Assembly (NCBI RefSeq): GCF_018860345.1
Contig: NZ_JAHKPJ010000002.1
Coordinates: forward strand, 73,024 to 137,023
DNA: 64,000 nt
Direction: 5' to 3'
Source: Psychrosphaera sp. F3M07
Lineage (GTDB): Bacteria; Pseudomonadota; Gammaproteobacteria; Enterobacterales; Alteromonadaceae
Positions within the stretch are counted from its first letter, which is position 1; the number at the start of each line of letters is the position of its first letter. The notes under the pieces were generated by a model that was not told the origin of the DNA, ran no database searches, and saw only the letters and a list, made by a program, of their open reading frames with translations. Positions 1 through 9,165 of the stretch are shown piece after piece. Both the position numbers and the translations under genes were made by a program.

Positions 1-21
1 TTACAGCTTACAGCTTACAGC
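1..21. repeat. Three tandem 7-bp units after hisF
   Basis: Three perfect head-to-tail copies of TTACAGC (GCTGTAA on the hisF strand) lie immediately downstream of the hisF stop codon. The array may continue beyond the window. It has no visible hairpin. It may be a slippage-prone spacer before the next gene. Confidence 0.7.
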
Positions 22-23
22 CT

Positions 24-797
24 TCACGCTCTCATCGGAATATTATTATTCAGTAGAGTTTGTTTTAACTCCTGAATATTAATAATTTGTTTATGAAAAA
101 CACTGGCCGCTAATGCGCCGTCTACTTTTGCTAATTTAAATACATCTTCAAAATGAGATATCTCACCAGCACCACCTGAGGCAATTAACGGTAAGTTACA
201 AGCGGCTCTTATTTCTGTGAGTTGTTTGATGTCATAACCACTTCTTACCCCATCTTGATTCATGCAGTTTAATACGATTTCACCGGCACCAAGTTGCTGA
301 ACCTTTTTCACCCAATCAATCGTTTTCCAACTGGTTTTTTGCGTGCGTGTTTCATCACCGGTAAATTGATAAACTTCGTAATCACCAGTGTCTTTATTAA
401 AAAATGAATCTATACCAATAACAATACATTGTTGGCCATAAGTATCATGTAACTCAGTGATTAATTCTGGATTGGAAAGAGCAGGGGAGTTGATAGATAT
501 TTTATCCGCACCCATAGCTAAAATTTCACCCGCTTGTTCTACCGTTTTAATACCACCGGCTACACAAAATGGAATATCAATCACTTGTGCAATCTTAGTT
601 ACCCAAGACTTGTCGACAACGCGGTCGTCGCTTGAGGCGGTAATATCATAAAAAACTAACTCGTCAGCACCTTCCTGAGCGTAACGCTCAGCTAGCGGGA
701 CTATGTCACCAATAATTTCATGATTTCTAAATTGCACGCCCTTTACAACTTTACCGTCTCTGACGTCTAAACAAGGGATAATGCGTTTGGCTAACAT
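24..797 (-). CDS. hisF: Imidazole glycerol phosphate synthase, cyclase subunit HisF
   Basis: HisF is the cyclase half of the HisHF complex. It uses ammonia delivered by HisH to turn PRFAR into imidazole glycerol phosphate and AICAR in cytosolic histidine synthesis. The 257 residues are the usual length and form one beta/alpha barrel. The N-terminal CLDVRDG motif carries the catalytic Asp11, and GIDS carries the second catalytic Asp130, at the family's usual numbering. The ATG has a purine-rich stretch (GAGAA) just upstream. In enterobacteria hisA precedes hisF in the operon. Here the upstream neighbour is a divergent amylase, and a good promoter faces hisF, so hisF opens its own transcription unit. 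hisI/hisIE could follow outside the window. Confidence 0.97.
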   Translation of the reverse strand: MLAKRIIPCLDVRDGKVVKGVQFRNHEIIGDIVPLAERYAQEGADELVFYDITASSDDRVVDKSWVTKIAQVIDIPFCVAGGIKTVEQAGEILAMGADKISINSPALSNPELITELHDTYGQQCIVIGIDSFFNKDTGDYEVYQFTGDETRTQKTSWKTIDWVKKVQQLGAGEIVLNCMNQDGVRSGYDIKQLTEIRAACNLPLIASGGAGEISHFEDVFKLAKVDGALAASVFHKQIINIQELKQTLLNNNIPMRA

Positions 798-832
798 GAA
801 ATTCTCAGTATGAATAAGTAGAATAAAGGCGC

Positions 833-861
833 AATTTAATTTTCTCAGGCTGTGCTGTCAA
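833..861 (-). promoter_or_regulatory. Sigma-70-like promoter for hisF
   Basis: Read on the minus strand, a perfect -35 TTGACA (856-861) is followed after 17 bp by a -10 TAAATT (833-838), about 35 bp before the hisF ATG. The spacing and the perfect -35 make this one of the clearest promoters in the window. No attenuator-like His-rich leader peptide was seen between it and hisF. Confidence 0.6.
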
Positions 862-1008
862 CTGTTTACGTTAATAACTTATGTATTAATGGAATAGTGG
901 AGCATAAATGTACTACATACGTAATCATTGGATTAGGACTTTACAACCCAGTTAATTCCATTATTTTTGCTACATAATTATTATAAAAGTCAGTTCAGGG
1001 GCGCGTTA

Positions 1009-2757
1009 ATGTCTATTCAATTTCGATTTAAAAAGTCGATGTTATTAATCCTTACCAGTTTAAGTTTGTCTATCAGTGGATGCAGTTCGGATTCAGTTGA
1101 ACAAAATTCTGAAGTACAAAACATTGCGGAACCGGTTTCATATTTACAACGTGATGTGACGGACGATGTCTTTTATTTCGTGATGCCTGATAGATTTTAT
1201 AATGCAGATACCAGCAATGATGAAGGTTCTAAAACGGTTTCTATCTCAGCAGGGGGATTTGATCCGACAAGTACTGGACACTATCACGGTGGCGATATTA
1301 AAGGTCTAACGGCTAAGTTAGATTACTTACAAGATATGGGTATTACGGCTATTTGGTTAACACCTATTTTGCGTAACATTGCGGTTCAAGGCGACTCTTC
1401 TGGTTATCATGGATATTGGCCATTGGATTTCACGCAGATAGATCCACATTTAGGTACTAATGATGATTTAGTGGAATTGATTGATTCTGCTCATGCAAAA
1501 AACATGAAAGTGTTTTTCGACATTATCACTAATCACACAGCGGATGTTATCAAATTTAAAGAATGCCATGACAAGTTAGAAGTTAAATTCAGCACGTCAA
1601 ATCAGTTATGTGAATACAAGACATTAGCGCAAGTGAAGTCAGGCGATAAATACACGCCTTATATTCCAGAACACGCAAAAGCGGTTAAATTTCCAGCTTG
1701 GTTGAATGATACTAAGTTTTATCACAATCAAGGTGATAGTACATGGCAAGGTGAAAATTCAGTATACGGTGACTTCATGGGATTAGATGATGTTGATACC
1801 GACAACCCTGAGGTTGTTCAAGGCATGATTGATATATTTAATAATTTGATCACTGAATTTAAACCTGATGGTTTTAGAATTGATACAGTTAAACACGTTA
1901 ACATTGAATTCTGGCAGCAATTTACTCCTGCTATTACCGAACATGCTAAATCCCAAGGTATCCCTAAGTTTTTTGTTTTTGGTGAAGTTTATGATGGTAA
2001 TCCAGAAGTATTAAGTTACTTCACGACAGTAGGCAAAATGCCGTCGGTACTGGATTTTGCTTTCCAATATAGAACTAAGGATGTGTTTGCTTTTGAAAAA
2101 GGCACTAACAACTTAACGGATTTATTTTCTAAAGATGAATTGTATCTAGATGAAGACAGCTCGGCTAACCTGTTGATGAATTTTGTTAGTAATCACGATG
2201 TTGGTCGTTTGGGTTATACCTTAGATCAAGCGTTACCTAATGCAACTGACGAAGAAAAGGTGAAACGCGCGGCATTATCAAATGCGTTAATGTATTTTGC
2301 TCGCGGTATTCCAGTGGTTTATTACGGTGATGAACAAGGCTTTACCGGAGATGGCGGTGACCGTGGCGCGAGAGAAGATATGATGCCGTCTAAAACCCCA
2401 TCGTATAACGACAATGTATTACACGGCACCACAAAAACCACAGCGGATGATAATTTTGATAAGACTCACGTTTTGTATCAAAAGTTTGCTGAGTTTGCCA
2501 AGGTGTATCAGCGTCATAACGCTTTACGAAATGGTGAGCAGGCAATCTTATCTTCATCTGATGATGCGGGGATTTTTGCATTTAGCCGCAGCACTAAAGA
2601 CGAGAAGTTGATAGTGGTATTTAATTCAGCTTTGGAAGCCCGCTCTTACGAAAACGACACACTTCTGTCTTCACAAGTAGTTTATGGAGATGGTGAGTTG
2701 GATAAGAACTCGGTTAAGTTACCAGGTTTAAGTGTTTCTATTTTAAAAGTGAATTAA
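1009..2757 (+). CDS. GH13 alpha-amylase family lipoprotein
   Basis: A predicted secreted glycoside hydrolase of family 13 acting on alpha-1,4-glucans such as starch or maltodextrin at the cell envelope. The ATG at 1009 (582 aa) follows AGGGG; the frame also opens at a TTG at 967 but that start lacks support. Residues 1-24 are a lipoprotein signal peptide ending in ISGC, so Cys25 is the probable lipidation site. The GH13 catalytic motifs are all present: the nucleophile Asp292 in GFRIDTVKH, the acid/base Glu326 in FGEVYDG, and the transition-state Asp397 in SNHDVGR. HGGD and a DYLQDMG segment lie at the start of the barrel. A beta-sandwich tail follows. Substrate preference cannot be read from sequence; a cyclomaltodextrinase-like activity is possible. 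Confidence 0.9.
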   Translation: MSIQFRFKKSMLLILTSLSLSISGCSSDSVEQNSEVQNIAEPVSYLQRDVTDDVFYFVMPDRFYNADTSNDEGSKTVSISAGGFDPTSTGHYHGGDIKGLTAKLDYLQDMGITAIWLTPILRNIAVQGDSSGYHGYWPLDFTQIDPHLGTNDDLVELIDSAHAKNMKVFFDIITNHTADVIKFKECHDKLEVKFSTSNQLCEYKTLAQVKSGDKYTPYIPEHAKAVKFPAWLNDTKFYHNQGDSTWQGENSVYGDFMGLDDVDTDNPEVVQGMIDIFNNLITEFKPDGFRIDTVKHVNIEFWQQFTPAITEHAKSQGIPKFFVFGEVYDGNPEVLSYFTTVGKMPSVLDFAFQYRTKDVFAFEKGTNNLTDLFSKDELYLDEDSSANLLMNFVSNHDVGRLGYTLDQALPNATDEEKVKRAALSNALMYFARGIPVVYYGDEQGFTGDGGDRGAREDMMPSKTPSYNDNVLHGTTKTTADDNFDKTHVLYQKFAEFAKVYQRHNALRNGEQAILSSSDDAGIFAFSRSTKDEKLIVVFNSALEARSYENDTLLSSQVVYGDGELDKNSVKLPGLSVSILKVN

Positions 2758-2790
2758 CTGAGTCAAAGTTAAAATCGTTTTATCAAATAC

Positions 2791-2818
2791 AAAGGTGCTT
2801 TTAGAGCACCTTTTGTTT
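2791..2818 (+). terminator. Rho-independent terminator after the amylase gene
   Basis: A perfect 9-bp stem (AAAGGTGCT / AGCACCTTT) with a 5-nt loop is followed by a T-rich stretch. It starts 33 bp after the amylase stop codon. Confidence 0.85.
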
Positions 2819-2946
2819 ATTTGTTATGCACATCAGGTATTACCAGTTGATTTAATTACATAAAATCAAACGGAAACTTTCCTATTTAGCACTTTGTTAC
2901 GTAAAATAAACAGATTAATCACTTCATGTTTATGAACGGAAATACA

Positions 2947-4641
2947 ATGTCTGAATTAGTACCTAAAAGCCCACTTTATATCCACCACTCTGGGCCAGCG
3001 TTAATCGAAACCCCATTGTTAAATAAAGGTACCGCATTTACCAAAGTTGAACGAACCAACTTTAACTTAATGGGCTTGTTACCTCCGCGTTATGAAACCA
3101 TTGAAGAGCAATTAGAGCGTGCTTATATGCAGTACTCTAGCTTCCAAGACCCAATTAATAAGCACATTTACCTACGTAATATCCAAGATAATAATGAAAC
3201 CTTGTTTTTTAAATTGTTAAATCGTCATATTGAAGAAATGATGCCAATTATCTACACACCTACGGTAGGTGAGGCTTGTGAGCGTTTTTCTGATATTTAC
3301 CGTAGTAATCGAGGTTTGTTTGTTTCATTTACAGAACGTGATCAAATGGACGATATTTTACGTAATGCAACAAAACGTAATGTAAAAGTGATCGTTGTTA
3401 CCGATGGCGAACGTATATTAGGGTTAGGTGACCAAGGCATTGGTGGAATGGGCATTCCAATTGGTAAGTTATCTTTGTATACAGCCTGCGGTGGCATAAG
3501 CCCAGCGTATACTTTACCGATTACGTTGGACGTAGGAACCAATAATGAAAAACTGTTAAACGACCCTATGTATATGGGAGAGCGACATAGACGTATTAGC
3601 CAAGCGGCCTATGATGATTTTGTCGACCAGTTTATTCAAGCCGCTCAAAGGCGTTGGCCTGGCGTTATGATCCAATTTGAAGATTTTGCGCAACCAAATG
3701 CAATGCCGATATTAAAACGTTACAGAGATAATGTTTGTTGTTTTAACGATGATATACAAGGTACTGCAGCCGTTACTGTTGGTACTTTATTAGCGGCGTG
3801 TCGTAAAAAAGGGCAGAAGCTGTCGGAGCAGAAAGTCGTGTTTGTTGGTTCTGGCTCAGCAGGTTGTGGTATTGCTGAGCAGATCATCTTGCAAATGATC
3901 GCTGAAGGCTTAAGTGATGAACAAGCAAGAAGCCAAGTATTTATGATGGACCGTTTTGGTTTATTAACCGAAGGCATGTCGGGTTTACGAGAGTTCCAAC
4001 AAGCTCTAGTGCAAAACCAATCGAATATTGGCGACTGGAATATAGAAGGTGAATACGCCAGTTTGTTAGAAGTAATGGTTAATGCAAAACCGGGGATTTT
4101 AATTGGGGTGTCTGGTGTACCTGGACTATTCACTGAAGAAGTGATTAAAACCATGCATAAAGGCAACAAAACACCAATTGTGTTTCCTTTAAGTAACCCG
4201 ATTAAACAGATTGAAGCGCGTCCTGAACAAATAATAGAGTGGACCGACGGTGATGTGATTTGTGCATCAGGTAGCCCGTTTGATCCAATAGAATATAAAG
4301 GTAAGTTTTACCATGTTGCGCAGTGTAACAATGCGTATATTTTCCCTGGTATTGGTTTGGGCGTATTGGCAGTTAAATCTAAAATTATCAGCGATGAGAT
4401 GTTAATGGCAACCAGTGTGACCTTGGCAGAATCTTCACCGGTAGTGAATACTGGCGATGGTAACTTGCTGCCTAACTTGAAAGATTTACCTGAGCTGAGT
4501 AAGACAATTGCTTTTAATGTAGCCAAAATAGCTATGGAACAAGGGCATGCGTTAACTATTTCTGACGAAGAGCTAAAAGCACGAATTGAAAAGGGCTTTT
4601 GGTTACCAGAATATCGACCGTACAAACGGGTAAGTGTTTAG
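2947..4641 (+). CDS. maeA: NAD-dependent malic enzyme
   Basis: Oxidative decarboxylation of malate to pyruvate with NAD in the cytosol. The protein follows E. coli MaeA closely along its whole length. It has the N-terminal [14 protein letters not shown]-type segment, the substrate-side motif [13 protein letters not shown], the dinucleotide-binding region [14 protein letters not shown], and the terminal FPGIGLGV and EYRPY stretches. The start at 2947 gives 564 residues, near the E. coli length of 565, and sits 6 nt after GGA. A second in-frame ATG at 2926 would add seven residues with no ribosome-binding site. It is monocistronic between an upstream terminator and gloA, so it is probably transcribed alone. 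Confidence 0.95.
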   Translation: MSELVPKSPLYIHHSGPALIETPLLNKGTAFTKVERTNFNLMGLLPPRYETIEEQLERAYMQYSSFQDPINKHIYLRNIQDNNETLFFKLLNRHIEEMMPIIYTPTVGEACERFSDIYRSNRGLFVSFTERDQMDDILRNATKRNVKVIVVTDGERILGLGDQGIGGMGIPIGKLSLYTACGGISPAYTLPITLDVGTNNEKLLNDPMYMGERHRRISQAAYDDFVDQFIQAAQRRWPGVMIQFEDFAQPNAMPILKRYRDNVCCFNDDIQGTAAVTVGTLLAACRKKGQKLSEQKVVFVGSGSAGCGIAEQIILQMIAEGLSDEQARSQVFMMDRFGLLTEGMSGLREFQQALVQNQSNIGDWNIEGEYASLLEVMVNAKPGILIGVSGVPGLFTEEVIKTMHKGNKTPIVFPLSNPIKQIEARPEQIIEWTDGDVICASGSPFDPIEYKGKFYHVAQCNNAYIFPGIGLGVLAVKSKIISDEMLMATSVTLAESSPVVNTGDGNLLPNLKDLPELSKTIAFNVAKIAMEQGHALTISDEELKARIEKGFWLPEYRPYKRVSV

Positions 4642-4655
4642 TTTTATATTTAAAG

Positions 4656-4671
4656 CCGATAAGTTTATCGG
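4656..4671. repeat. Perfect 7-bp inverted repeat between maeA and gloA
   Basis: CCGATAA and TTATCGG are separated by GT, giving a near-palindrome of 16 bp. It lies 15 bp after the maeA stop and 45 bp before gloA. There is no T-run after it, so it may be a weak terminator or an operator for gloA. Confidence 0.45.
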
Positions 4672-4715
4672 AATATGATTAAGTAAGTTATCACTAAAGG
4701 TAGGTTATTAAAGTT

Positions 4716-5156
4716 ATGGAATATGTTCATACTATGGTTAGGGTTAGTGATTTAGAACAGTCACTTAAGTTTTATTGCGAGCATTTAGGATTAAGCGAAG
4801 TTCAACGAACCGACTCTGAAAAAGGGCGCTTTACCTTAGTTTTTTTAGCCGCGCCAGATCAATTGGAAGAAGCTAAGTTAACCAAAAAACCAACAATTGA
4901 GTTAACTTATAATTGGGATAAAGAAGAATATACGGGTGGCCGTAACTTTGGCCATTTAGCCTTTAGAGTCAATGATATCTATGCCGTATGCCAAAAACTT
5001 ATGGATGCAGGTGTTGTAATTAATCGACCTCCACGTTGCGGTCATATGGCGTTTGTTAAGTCACCGGATGGCATCTCGATTGAATTAATACAGAAAAATG
5101 GCGATTTACCGCCACAAGAACCTTGGCTATCTATGCCTAATACGGGAAGTTGGTAA
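4716..5156 (+). CDS. gloA: Lactoylglutathione lyase (glyoxalase I)
   Basis: Converts the hemithioacetal of methylglyoxal and glutathione to S-lactoylglutathione, the first step of cytosolic methylglyoxal detoxification. The 146 residues make two beta-alpha-beta-beta-beta modules. Metal ligands are visible as His5, Glu62, His80 and Glu123, matching the pattern of the short bacterial enzyme, which in E. coli prefers nickel. The ATG is at 4716, with AGGT about 14 nt upstream. The C-terminus PWLSMPNTGSW resembles the Colwellia/Vibrio-type tail. It lies just after maeA in the same direction and may be co-transcribed, although an inverted repeat separates them. Confidence 0.93.
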   Translation: MEYVHTMVRVSDLEQSLKFYCEHLGLSEVQRTDSEKGRFTLVFLAAPDQLEEAKLTKKPTIELTYNWDKEEYTGGRNFGHLAFRVNDIYAVCQKLMDAGVVINRPPRCGHMAFVKSPDGISIELIQKNGDLPPQEPWLSMPNTGSW

Positions 5157-5233
5157 ACCGCCAACTTTCACCTTTAACATATCCACAAGGAGAGTGATTC
5201 AATTATATAAGGCATTTACAATGTGGAGTCTAT

Positions 5234-6721
5234 ATGAACTATCCTTGGGTTAACAAAGCTAATAAATTATTTTATTGGATATTAATTTGCCAATTTTTAG
5301 TTGGATTGCTCCTGACTTACTTCTCTGAGTCAGGTTATACCCCTTTAATATTAAGTGCAGCGATCATCTCACTGCCGATCATTCTAATCACAACTAGACC
5401 ATACGCTGTAATAACTCGACATACAGTGGCTGCAGCCGTTCAACTGGTTACTGCCGTGCATATTCATCAGATGCAAGGGCTAGCAGAGATACATTTTGAG
5501 ATCTTCTCATTATTGGCAGCTCTGATTTTTTATCGAGACTGGAAGGTCATTTTAACCAGTGTAGTAGTGGTCGCGGTACACCACATTTTATTCTTTATTT
5601 TACAATCCCAAAGTATGCCGTTTTATATTTTCCAAGAGGGATTTGTCTTTTTTTATATTCTGTTAATCCATGCGTTCTTTGCAATAGTTGAAGGCGCCAT
5701 ACTGATGTACATTGCAAATGATAGCTATAAAGAAGCAATGACAGGTTTAACAATTACCAATACAGTTCACAACATATTAAAACAAGATAATGTGTTTGAC
5801 CTTTCTACCGAAACCGGTACTAAAAATAGCTCAGCGGAGTTAGATGATTTTAATCGATTATTGAGTTCGTTTAGATTGTTAATTGAACATGCCAAAACTA
5901 TCTCACAAGCAACCAGTGAAGCATCGTTTAATGTCTCTACAACCGCAAAGGAAATGTCTGCGTCGACTGACCATGTAGCAGAACAAGTGGATTTAATTGC
6001 TACCGCTATCGAACAAATGACGGTAACTAATAATGACGTAGCACAAAGAACAGTTGATGTGAGTAAAAATGCAGAATTAGCTAAAAATAATACGAATGAC
6101 GTTAAAGTGATTATTAATCAATCCAGTAACAATATCACTATGCTGAAAAATGATGTTGTATCTACTGCTACCACAATTGAAAACTTATCCGTTAAGTGTG
6201 ATCAAATAGCAGAGGTAATGACATCAATTACTTCAATTTCAGATCAAACTAACTTATTAGCATTAAATGCAGCGATAGAGTCTGCAAGAGCTGGTGAGCA
6301 TGGGCGAGGTTTTGCTGTAGTAGCAGATGAAGTGCGTCAACTTGCGACCAAAACAAGAGAAAATGCGGAAGGTATTCAAGCAGTAGTTCAGTCATTGATT
6401 GAAGATGCTAATTTGTCAGTAACACAAATGGCTTCTTGTATCGACAAAGTTGAATTGGCCGTAAGTTCATCTGACGAAATTTCAAATGTCATGGATTCTG
6501 TTTTGGATAAGATTGATACAGTTGCTGATAATATTAATTCAGTTGCGGCTTCTGCTGAAGAACAAGCAATCGTTTCAAATGATATTTCACAGTCAACTCA
6601 AGGGTTACATTCAACGGCGACCGAGCAAAATGCGGCGATGGAAAAAGTACAATTTGATATCACTCAATTAACCCATCGTATTGATGAGTTAAATGGTGAA
6701 CTTGAAAAATTCATCGTATGA
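5234..6721 (+). CDS. Methyl-accepting chemotaxis protein with a membrane-embedded sensor
   Basis: A chemoreceptor that should feed CheA/CheW. Residues 1-165 hold about six membrane segments and no sizeable periplasmic domain. This region contains the conserved stretches [20 protein letters not shown] and VVVAVHH, which recur in membrane modules of some histidine kinases and MCPs. No clear HAMP is seen; a short linker leads into a long cytoplasmic coiled coil. The signalling hairpin tip starts at Asp337 ([20 protein letters not shown]). No C-terminal CheR-tethering pentapeptide is present. The ligand is unknown; a membrane-dissolved or energy-related signal is possible. It overlaps the next gene by 4 bp (ATGA), implying translational coupling. 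Confidence 0.9.
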   Translation: MNYPWVNKANKLFYWILICQFLVGLLLTYFSESGYTPLILSAAIISLPIILITTRPYAVITRHTVAAAVQLVTAVHIHQMQGLAEIHFEIFSLLAALIFYRDWKVILTSVVVVAVHHILFFILQSQSMPFYIFQEGFVFFYILLIHAFFAIVEGAILMYIANDSYKEAMTGLTITNTVHNILKQDNVFDLSTETGTKNSSAELDDFNRLLSSFRLLIEHAKTISQATSEASFNVSTTAKEMSASTDHVAEQVDLIATAIEQMTVTNNDVAQRTVDVSKNAELAKNNTNDVKVIINQSSNNITMLKNDVVSTATTIENLSVKCDQIAEVMTSITSISDQTNLLALNAAIESARAGEHGRGFAVVADEVRQLATKTRENAEGIQAVVQSLIEDANLSVTQMASCIDKVELAVSSSDEISNVMDSVLDKIDTVADNINSVAASAEEQAIVSNDISQSTQGLHSTATEQNAAMEKVQFDITQLTHRIDELNGELEKFIV

Positions 6722-7266
6722 ATCTAAAACGTAATGCTTTGTATCTGATTGTTTCATTGTGGTTTGTTGGCATATTGGCTAGTTTGGTTTATATGTCAAT
6801 ATCCTCGGTTACTGCGTTTGATCCAGACAATCAGTTACTTAGGCAAACCTCTTCACAGGAATATGATTTGGTTTTTGCCCATCAATTGGAAAAACAACTT
6901 ACTAATATTGATAATACGGTACTGCACTTTGTTGAAGAAGGTTGCCGTTGTAATACCACTGCCGAGGAGCACATTAACTCAGTATATGAACTAGCAAGGC
7001 AAAACCACTTTAAAAACAGAACCATTGATATCAACGCAATTACTTTTATACAGCAAAATGACTATTTACCAATCATTCCATCAACTCCGGCCATTGCTGT
7101 GTTTGGTGATGCCGGCAAGTTAATCTACTTTGGTCCATATTCAGCAGGTTACTCTTGCTCTGTTGGCAATGGAATTGTCGAATCTTTTATTTCGAGTCAA
7201 TCCAACAAGATGCCAGGTGCTGCAATAGTTGCTGATACGTTGGGATGTTATTGTAATAGAACTTAA
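6718..7266 (+). CDS. DUF6436-like, Cys-rich thioredoxin-fold membrane-anchored protein
   Basis: A 182-residue protein translationally coupled to the chemoreceptor upstream. One N-terminal hydrophobic segment (about 8-27) acts as a membrane anchor or uncleaved signal, and the rest should lie in the periplasm. A thioredoxin-like layout is visible: a strand leading to a CxC motif ([10 protein letters not shown], Cys76 and Cys78), then later [18 protein letters not shown]. Further cysteines are Cys147 and a second CxC at 177-179 near the C-terminus. This resembles the proteins I recall as DUF6436 in Alteromonadales and Vibrio, though that name is from memory. A redox or metal-binding role is an inference. 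A link to the MCP is suggested by the 4-bp overlap. Confidence 0.65.
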   Translation: MNLKRNALYLIVSLWFVGILASLVYMSISSVTAFDPDNQLLRQTSSQEYDLVFAHQLEKQLTNIDNTVLHFVEEGCRCNTTAEEHINSVYELARQNHFKNRTIDINAITFIQQNDYLPIIPSTPAIAVFGDAGKLIYFGPYSAGYSCSVGNGIVESFISSQSNKMPGAAIVADTLGCYCNRT

Positions 7267-7310
7267 TAATAGGGAAGTGTGTGTAAAGGTAAATAAGAAG
7301 GGAATTAATA

Positions 7311-7337
7311 GATCCTGAAATCAATGATTTCAGGATC
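7311..7337. terminator. Strong hairpin between convergent genes
   Basis: A perfect 12-bp stem (GATCCTGAAATC / GATTTCAGGATC) with a 3-nt loop sits between the ends of the DUF6436-like gene (+) and the 55-aa small gene (-). Neither side has a long T-run, so termination in both directions is likely but may be imperfect. Confidence 0.6.
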
Positions 7338-7351
7338 TGTCGGTCACTTGA

Positions 7352-7519
7352 TTAAGCTTGGTAAACCCAAGCTAAAAACGATTTAGAGTCACGTGTGTTC
7401 ATGAATTTAAATAGTTGTGAACCAGTTTTGTCTGTAATAACAATATTTTGTTTATTTACAGAAATAGATTGTACGGGTGCTGTAACTGAATACTCCGTAC
7501 CATTATATGTATAAGACAT
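7352..7519 (-). CDS. Small protein, 55 residues, unknown function
   Basis: An ATG at 7519 begins a 55-residue reading frame (MSYTYNGTEYSVTAPVQSIS... ending FLAWVYQA). A purine-rich AAGAGAG lies 8-10 nt before the ATG, and a strong hairpin lies just after the stop. The composition is protein-like: alternating polar and hydrophobic residues suggest a small beta-rich fold with a terminal amphipathic segment. No signal peptide or known motif is visible. An inverted repeat (7540-7556) in its 5' leader may regulate it. It is a plausible real gene, but I recognise no family. Confidence 0.55.
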   Translation of the reverse strand: MSYTYNGTEYSVTAPVQSISVNKQNIVITDKTGSQLFKFMNTRDSKSFLAWVYQA

Positions 7520-7539
7520 AATAATACTCTCTTAAAAAT

Positions 7540-7556
7540 GCGTATTTCGTATACGC
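7540..7556. repeat. Inverted repeat in the leader of the 55-aa gene
   Basis: GCGTAT and ATACGC are separated by 5 nt, about 20 bp upstream of the small gene's ATG. It could be an operator or an RNA hairpin near the translation start. Confidence 0.45.
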
Positions 7557-7851
7557 TTGTTTCAGAAAAGCTCTACTATTGTTTAATCGATAATTTTTTA
7601 CATTTATAACTGACTATTCTGAATCAAATTAATCTTTTTTATTAAAATAAAGGTAATTTGCAATTCAGATACTTAACAACAATTAAGCTTAATATTTTTG
7701 AGTGATGACTGACTGTGAAAGGGAAAGGCATAACTAAATTACCAACTGGTAATCTGTTAGATAAACAAGATAAGAATATATAACAGGCGGGACTATATAG
7801 AGTAAATCCTAATAAGTAAATGATTTTATTATTTTAATTGCTAATTAATGA
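7557..7851. other. AT-rich intergenic stretch without a gene
   Basis: Between the 55-aa gene leader and the end of the DUF2007 gene I see no credible reading frame on either strand and no RNA gene. It presumably carries the small gene's promoter. Confidence 0.5.
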
Positions 7852-8166
7852 TTAAACACGTCGTAATTCACCACAAGACCAGCAAAATTCAAAGCTGTTC
7901 GCATTAATTTCTCCGCATTCTATACATGACCAATCAATATTATTTTGCTTTACTTCAGACTCAATCTGCTTACAAATGTGATTGGCCTGATCATAACAAG
8001 CGTCGTCTAATAGCCATAACTCTGGCCACACATCGGTAAAAGGTAATTCACCAACCGCCCCACTTATATATTCATTTTTACGTATAAATTTAATGTCAGC
8101 GACATTTAACCCAAATTCATAAGGGGCTAATTCAATGAGTGACGAACGACTAATTAGTTTTATCAT
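7852..8166 (-). CDS. DUF2007-family protein with C-terminal zinc ribbon
   Basis: A 104-residue cytosolic protein. Residues 1-70 fit DUF2007, a putative signal-transducing domain. The recognisable stretch is EYISGAVGELPFTDVWPELW followed by a helix, where the family usually has EYLxGxxGELP. The C-terminus adds a compact zinc ribbon, Cys-x2-Cys-x10-Cys-x2-Cys (WSCIECGEIN...FCWSCG). Its role is unknown; zinc-dependent partner or nucleic acid binding is an inference. It is divergent from the PTPS-like gene and ends next to a gene-free stretch, so it is probably a single-gene unit. Confidence 0.75.
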   Translation of the reverse strand: MIKLISRSSLIELAPYEFGLNVADIKFIRKNEYISGAVGELPFTDVWPELWLLDDACYDQANHICKQIESEVKQNNIDWSCIECGEINANSFEFCWSCGELRRV

Positions 8167-8260
8167 ATTTTAAATGTCTACTTTTTATTCATTTTTAAAT
8201 CAATTTGCTAAAAGTAACAAGCAGATTAAAACAATTAATGCGAGATGGCCTCTAAGCTCG

Positions 8261-8266
8261 TATAAT
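8261..8266 (+). promoter_or_regulatory. -10 element upstream of the PTPS-like gene
   Basis: A perfect TATAAT lies 30 bp before the ATG at 8296. The -35 region at 17 bp spacing is poor, so an activator or an extended recognition may be needed. Confidence 0.4.
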
Positions 8267-8295
8267 GCAGCTAATTATTTTGTTGAGAGTGTAAA

Positions 8296-9165
8296 ATGCA
8301 ATTATTTGTTAATGACCTAACCGTGATCGATTTTTCTTATTTGTGTCCCAAACGAGGCATGGTAGGTGAAAGTTGGATTGTAGATTTGACATTACATGGT
8401 GAGCTAGATGAGCAAAACATGGTGTTGGATTTTGGTAAGGTGAAAAAACAAGTAAAACGCATTATCGATGATACGGTTGATCATAAACTTGTGGTTCCGT
8501 CTGAATACGCAGGCAGTGAAATCAATCATATAGAAAACAGTAACTATATCAGAGTTAATTTTTCTGATGCACATGGCCACTCTATCGCTATTTCTAGCCC
8601 TGACGACGCTTTTTGTTTTATTGATGCTGACATAGTATCGATGGACGACGTTATTTTGCATTTAGCTTCAGTAATAAAACCACAACTACCTGACAACGTG
8701 AAAAAAGTAGAATTAAGCTTACGAGCGGAAGATATTAATGGCTTTTATTATCACTACACACACGGTCTTAAGAAACACGATGGTAACTGTCAACGTATCG
8801 CTCATGGACATCGTTCTAGAATTCAAATTTTTGAAAACGGCATGAAAAGTCCAAAACTAGAAAAAGCATTTTCACTAGAGTGGGCTGATATCTATGTTGC
8901 CACTGTAGAAGATGAAGTGACCAATCAGCAATTAGAGTTTATTCAATGTAGTGAGTCACAAGTTGCCTTTAAATATGAATCTTCTCAAGGCAAGTTTGAA
9001 ATAGCATTGGAAAAAAGTGCGGTATATGTGATGCCAATGGATACTACTGTTGAGTTAATTGCTCAATACGTGGCGGACAAAATGAAAAAACAATACCCTG
9101 ACAACAGTTATAAAGTCATTGCTTATGAAGGCGTGGCAAAAGGAGCAATTGCTTATGCTGAATAA
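8296..9165 (+). CDS. Two-domain 6-pyruvoyl tetrahydropterin synthase (QueD-like) protein
   Basis: A 289-residue tunnelling-fold protein that appears to be two fused PTPS/QueD-like halves. QueD makes 6-carboxytetrahydropterin from dihydroneopterin triphosphate for queuosine synthesis. In the N-terminal half the zinc histidines are missing but VLDFGKVKK and the catalytic-type Asp62-His63 pair (VDHK) remain. In the C-terminal half the zinc and thiol motif is present (HYTHG, Cys165, His170-x-His172) but the downstream Asp-His pair is not obvious. The active-site parts may thus be split across halves and meet at an interface. It overlaps the M23 peptidase gene by 11 bp. An altered or moonlighting substrate is possible. 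Confidence 0.75.
   Translation: MQLFVNDLTVIDFSYLCPKRGMVGESWIVDLTLHGELDEQNMVLDFGKVKKQVKRIIDDTVDHKLVVPSEYAGSEINHIENSNYIRVNFSDAHGHSIAISSPDDAFCFIDADIVSMDDVILHLASVIKPQLPDNVKKVELSLRAEDINGFYYHYTHGLKKHDGNCQRIAHGHRSRIQIFENGMKSPKLEKAFSLEWADIYVATVEDEVTNQQLEFIQCSESQVAFKYESSQGKFEIALEKSAVYVMPMDTTVELIAQYVADKMKKQYPDNSYKVIAYEGVAKGAIAYAE

Noticed and set aside
3720-4169. Minus-strand 149-aa open frame inside maeA
   Set aside because: It is a shadow of the strongly conserved plus-strand malic enzyme and has no family likeness.
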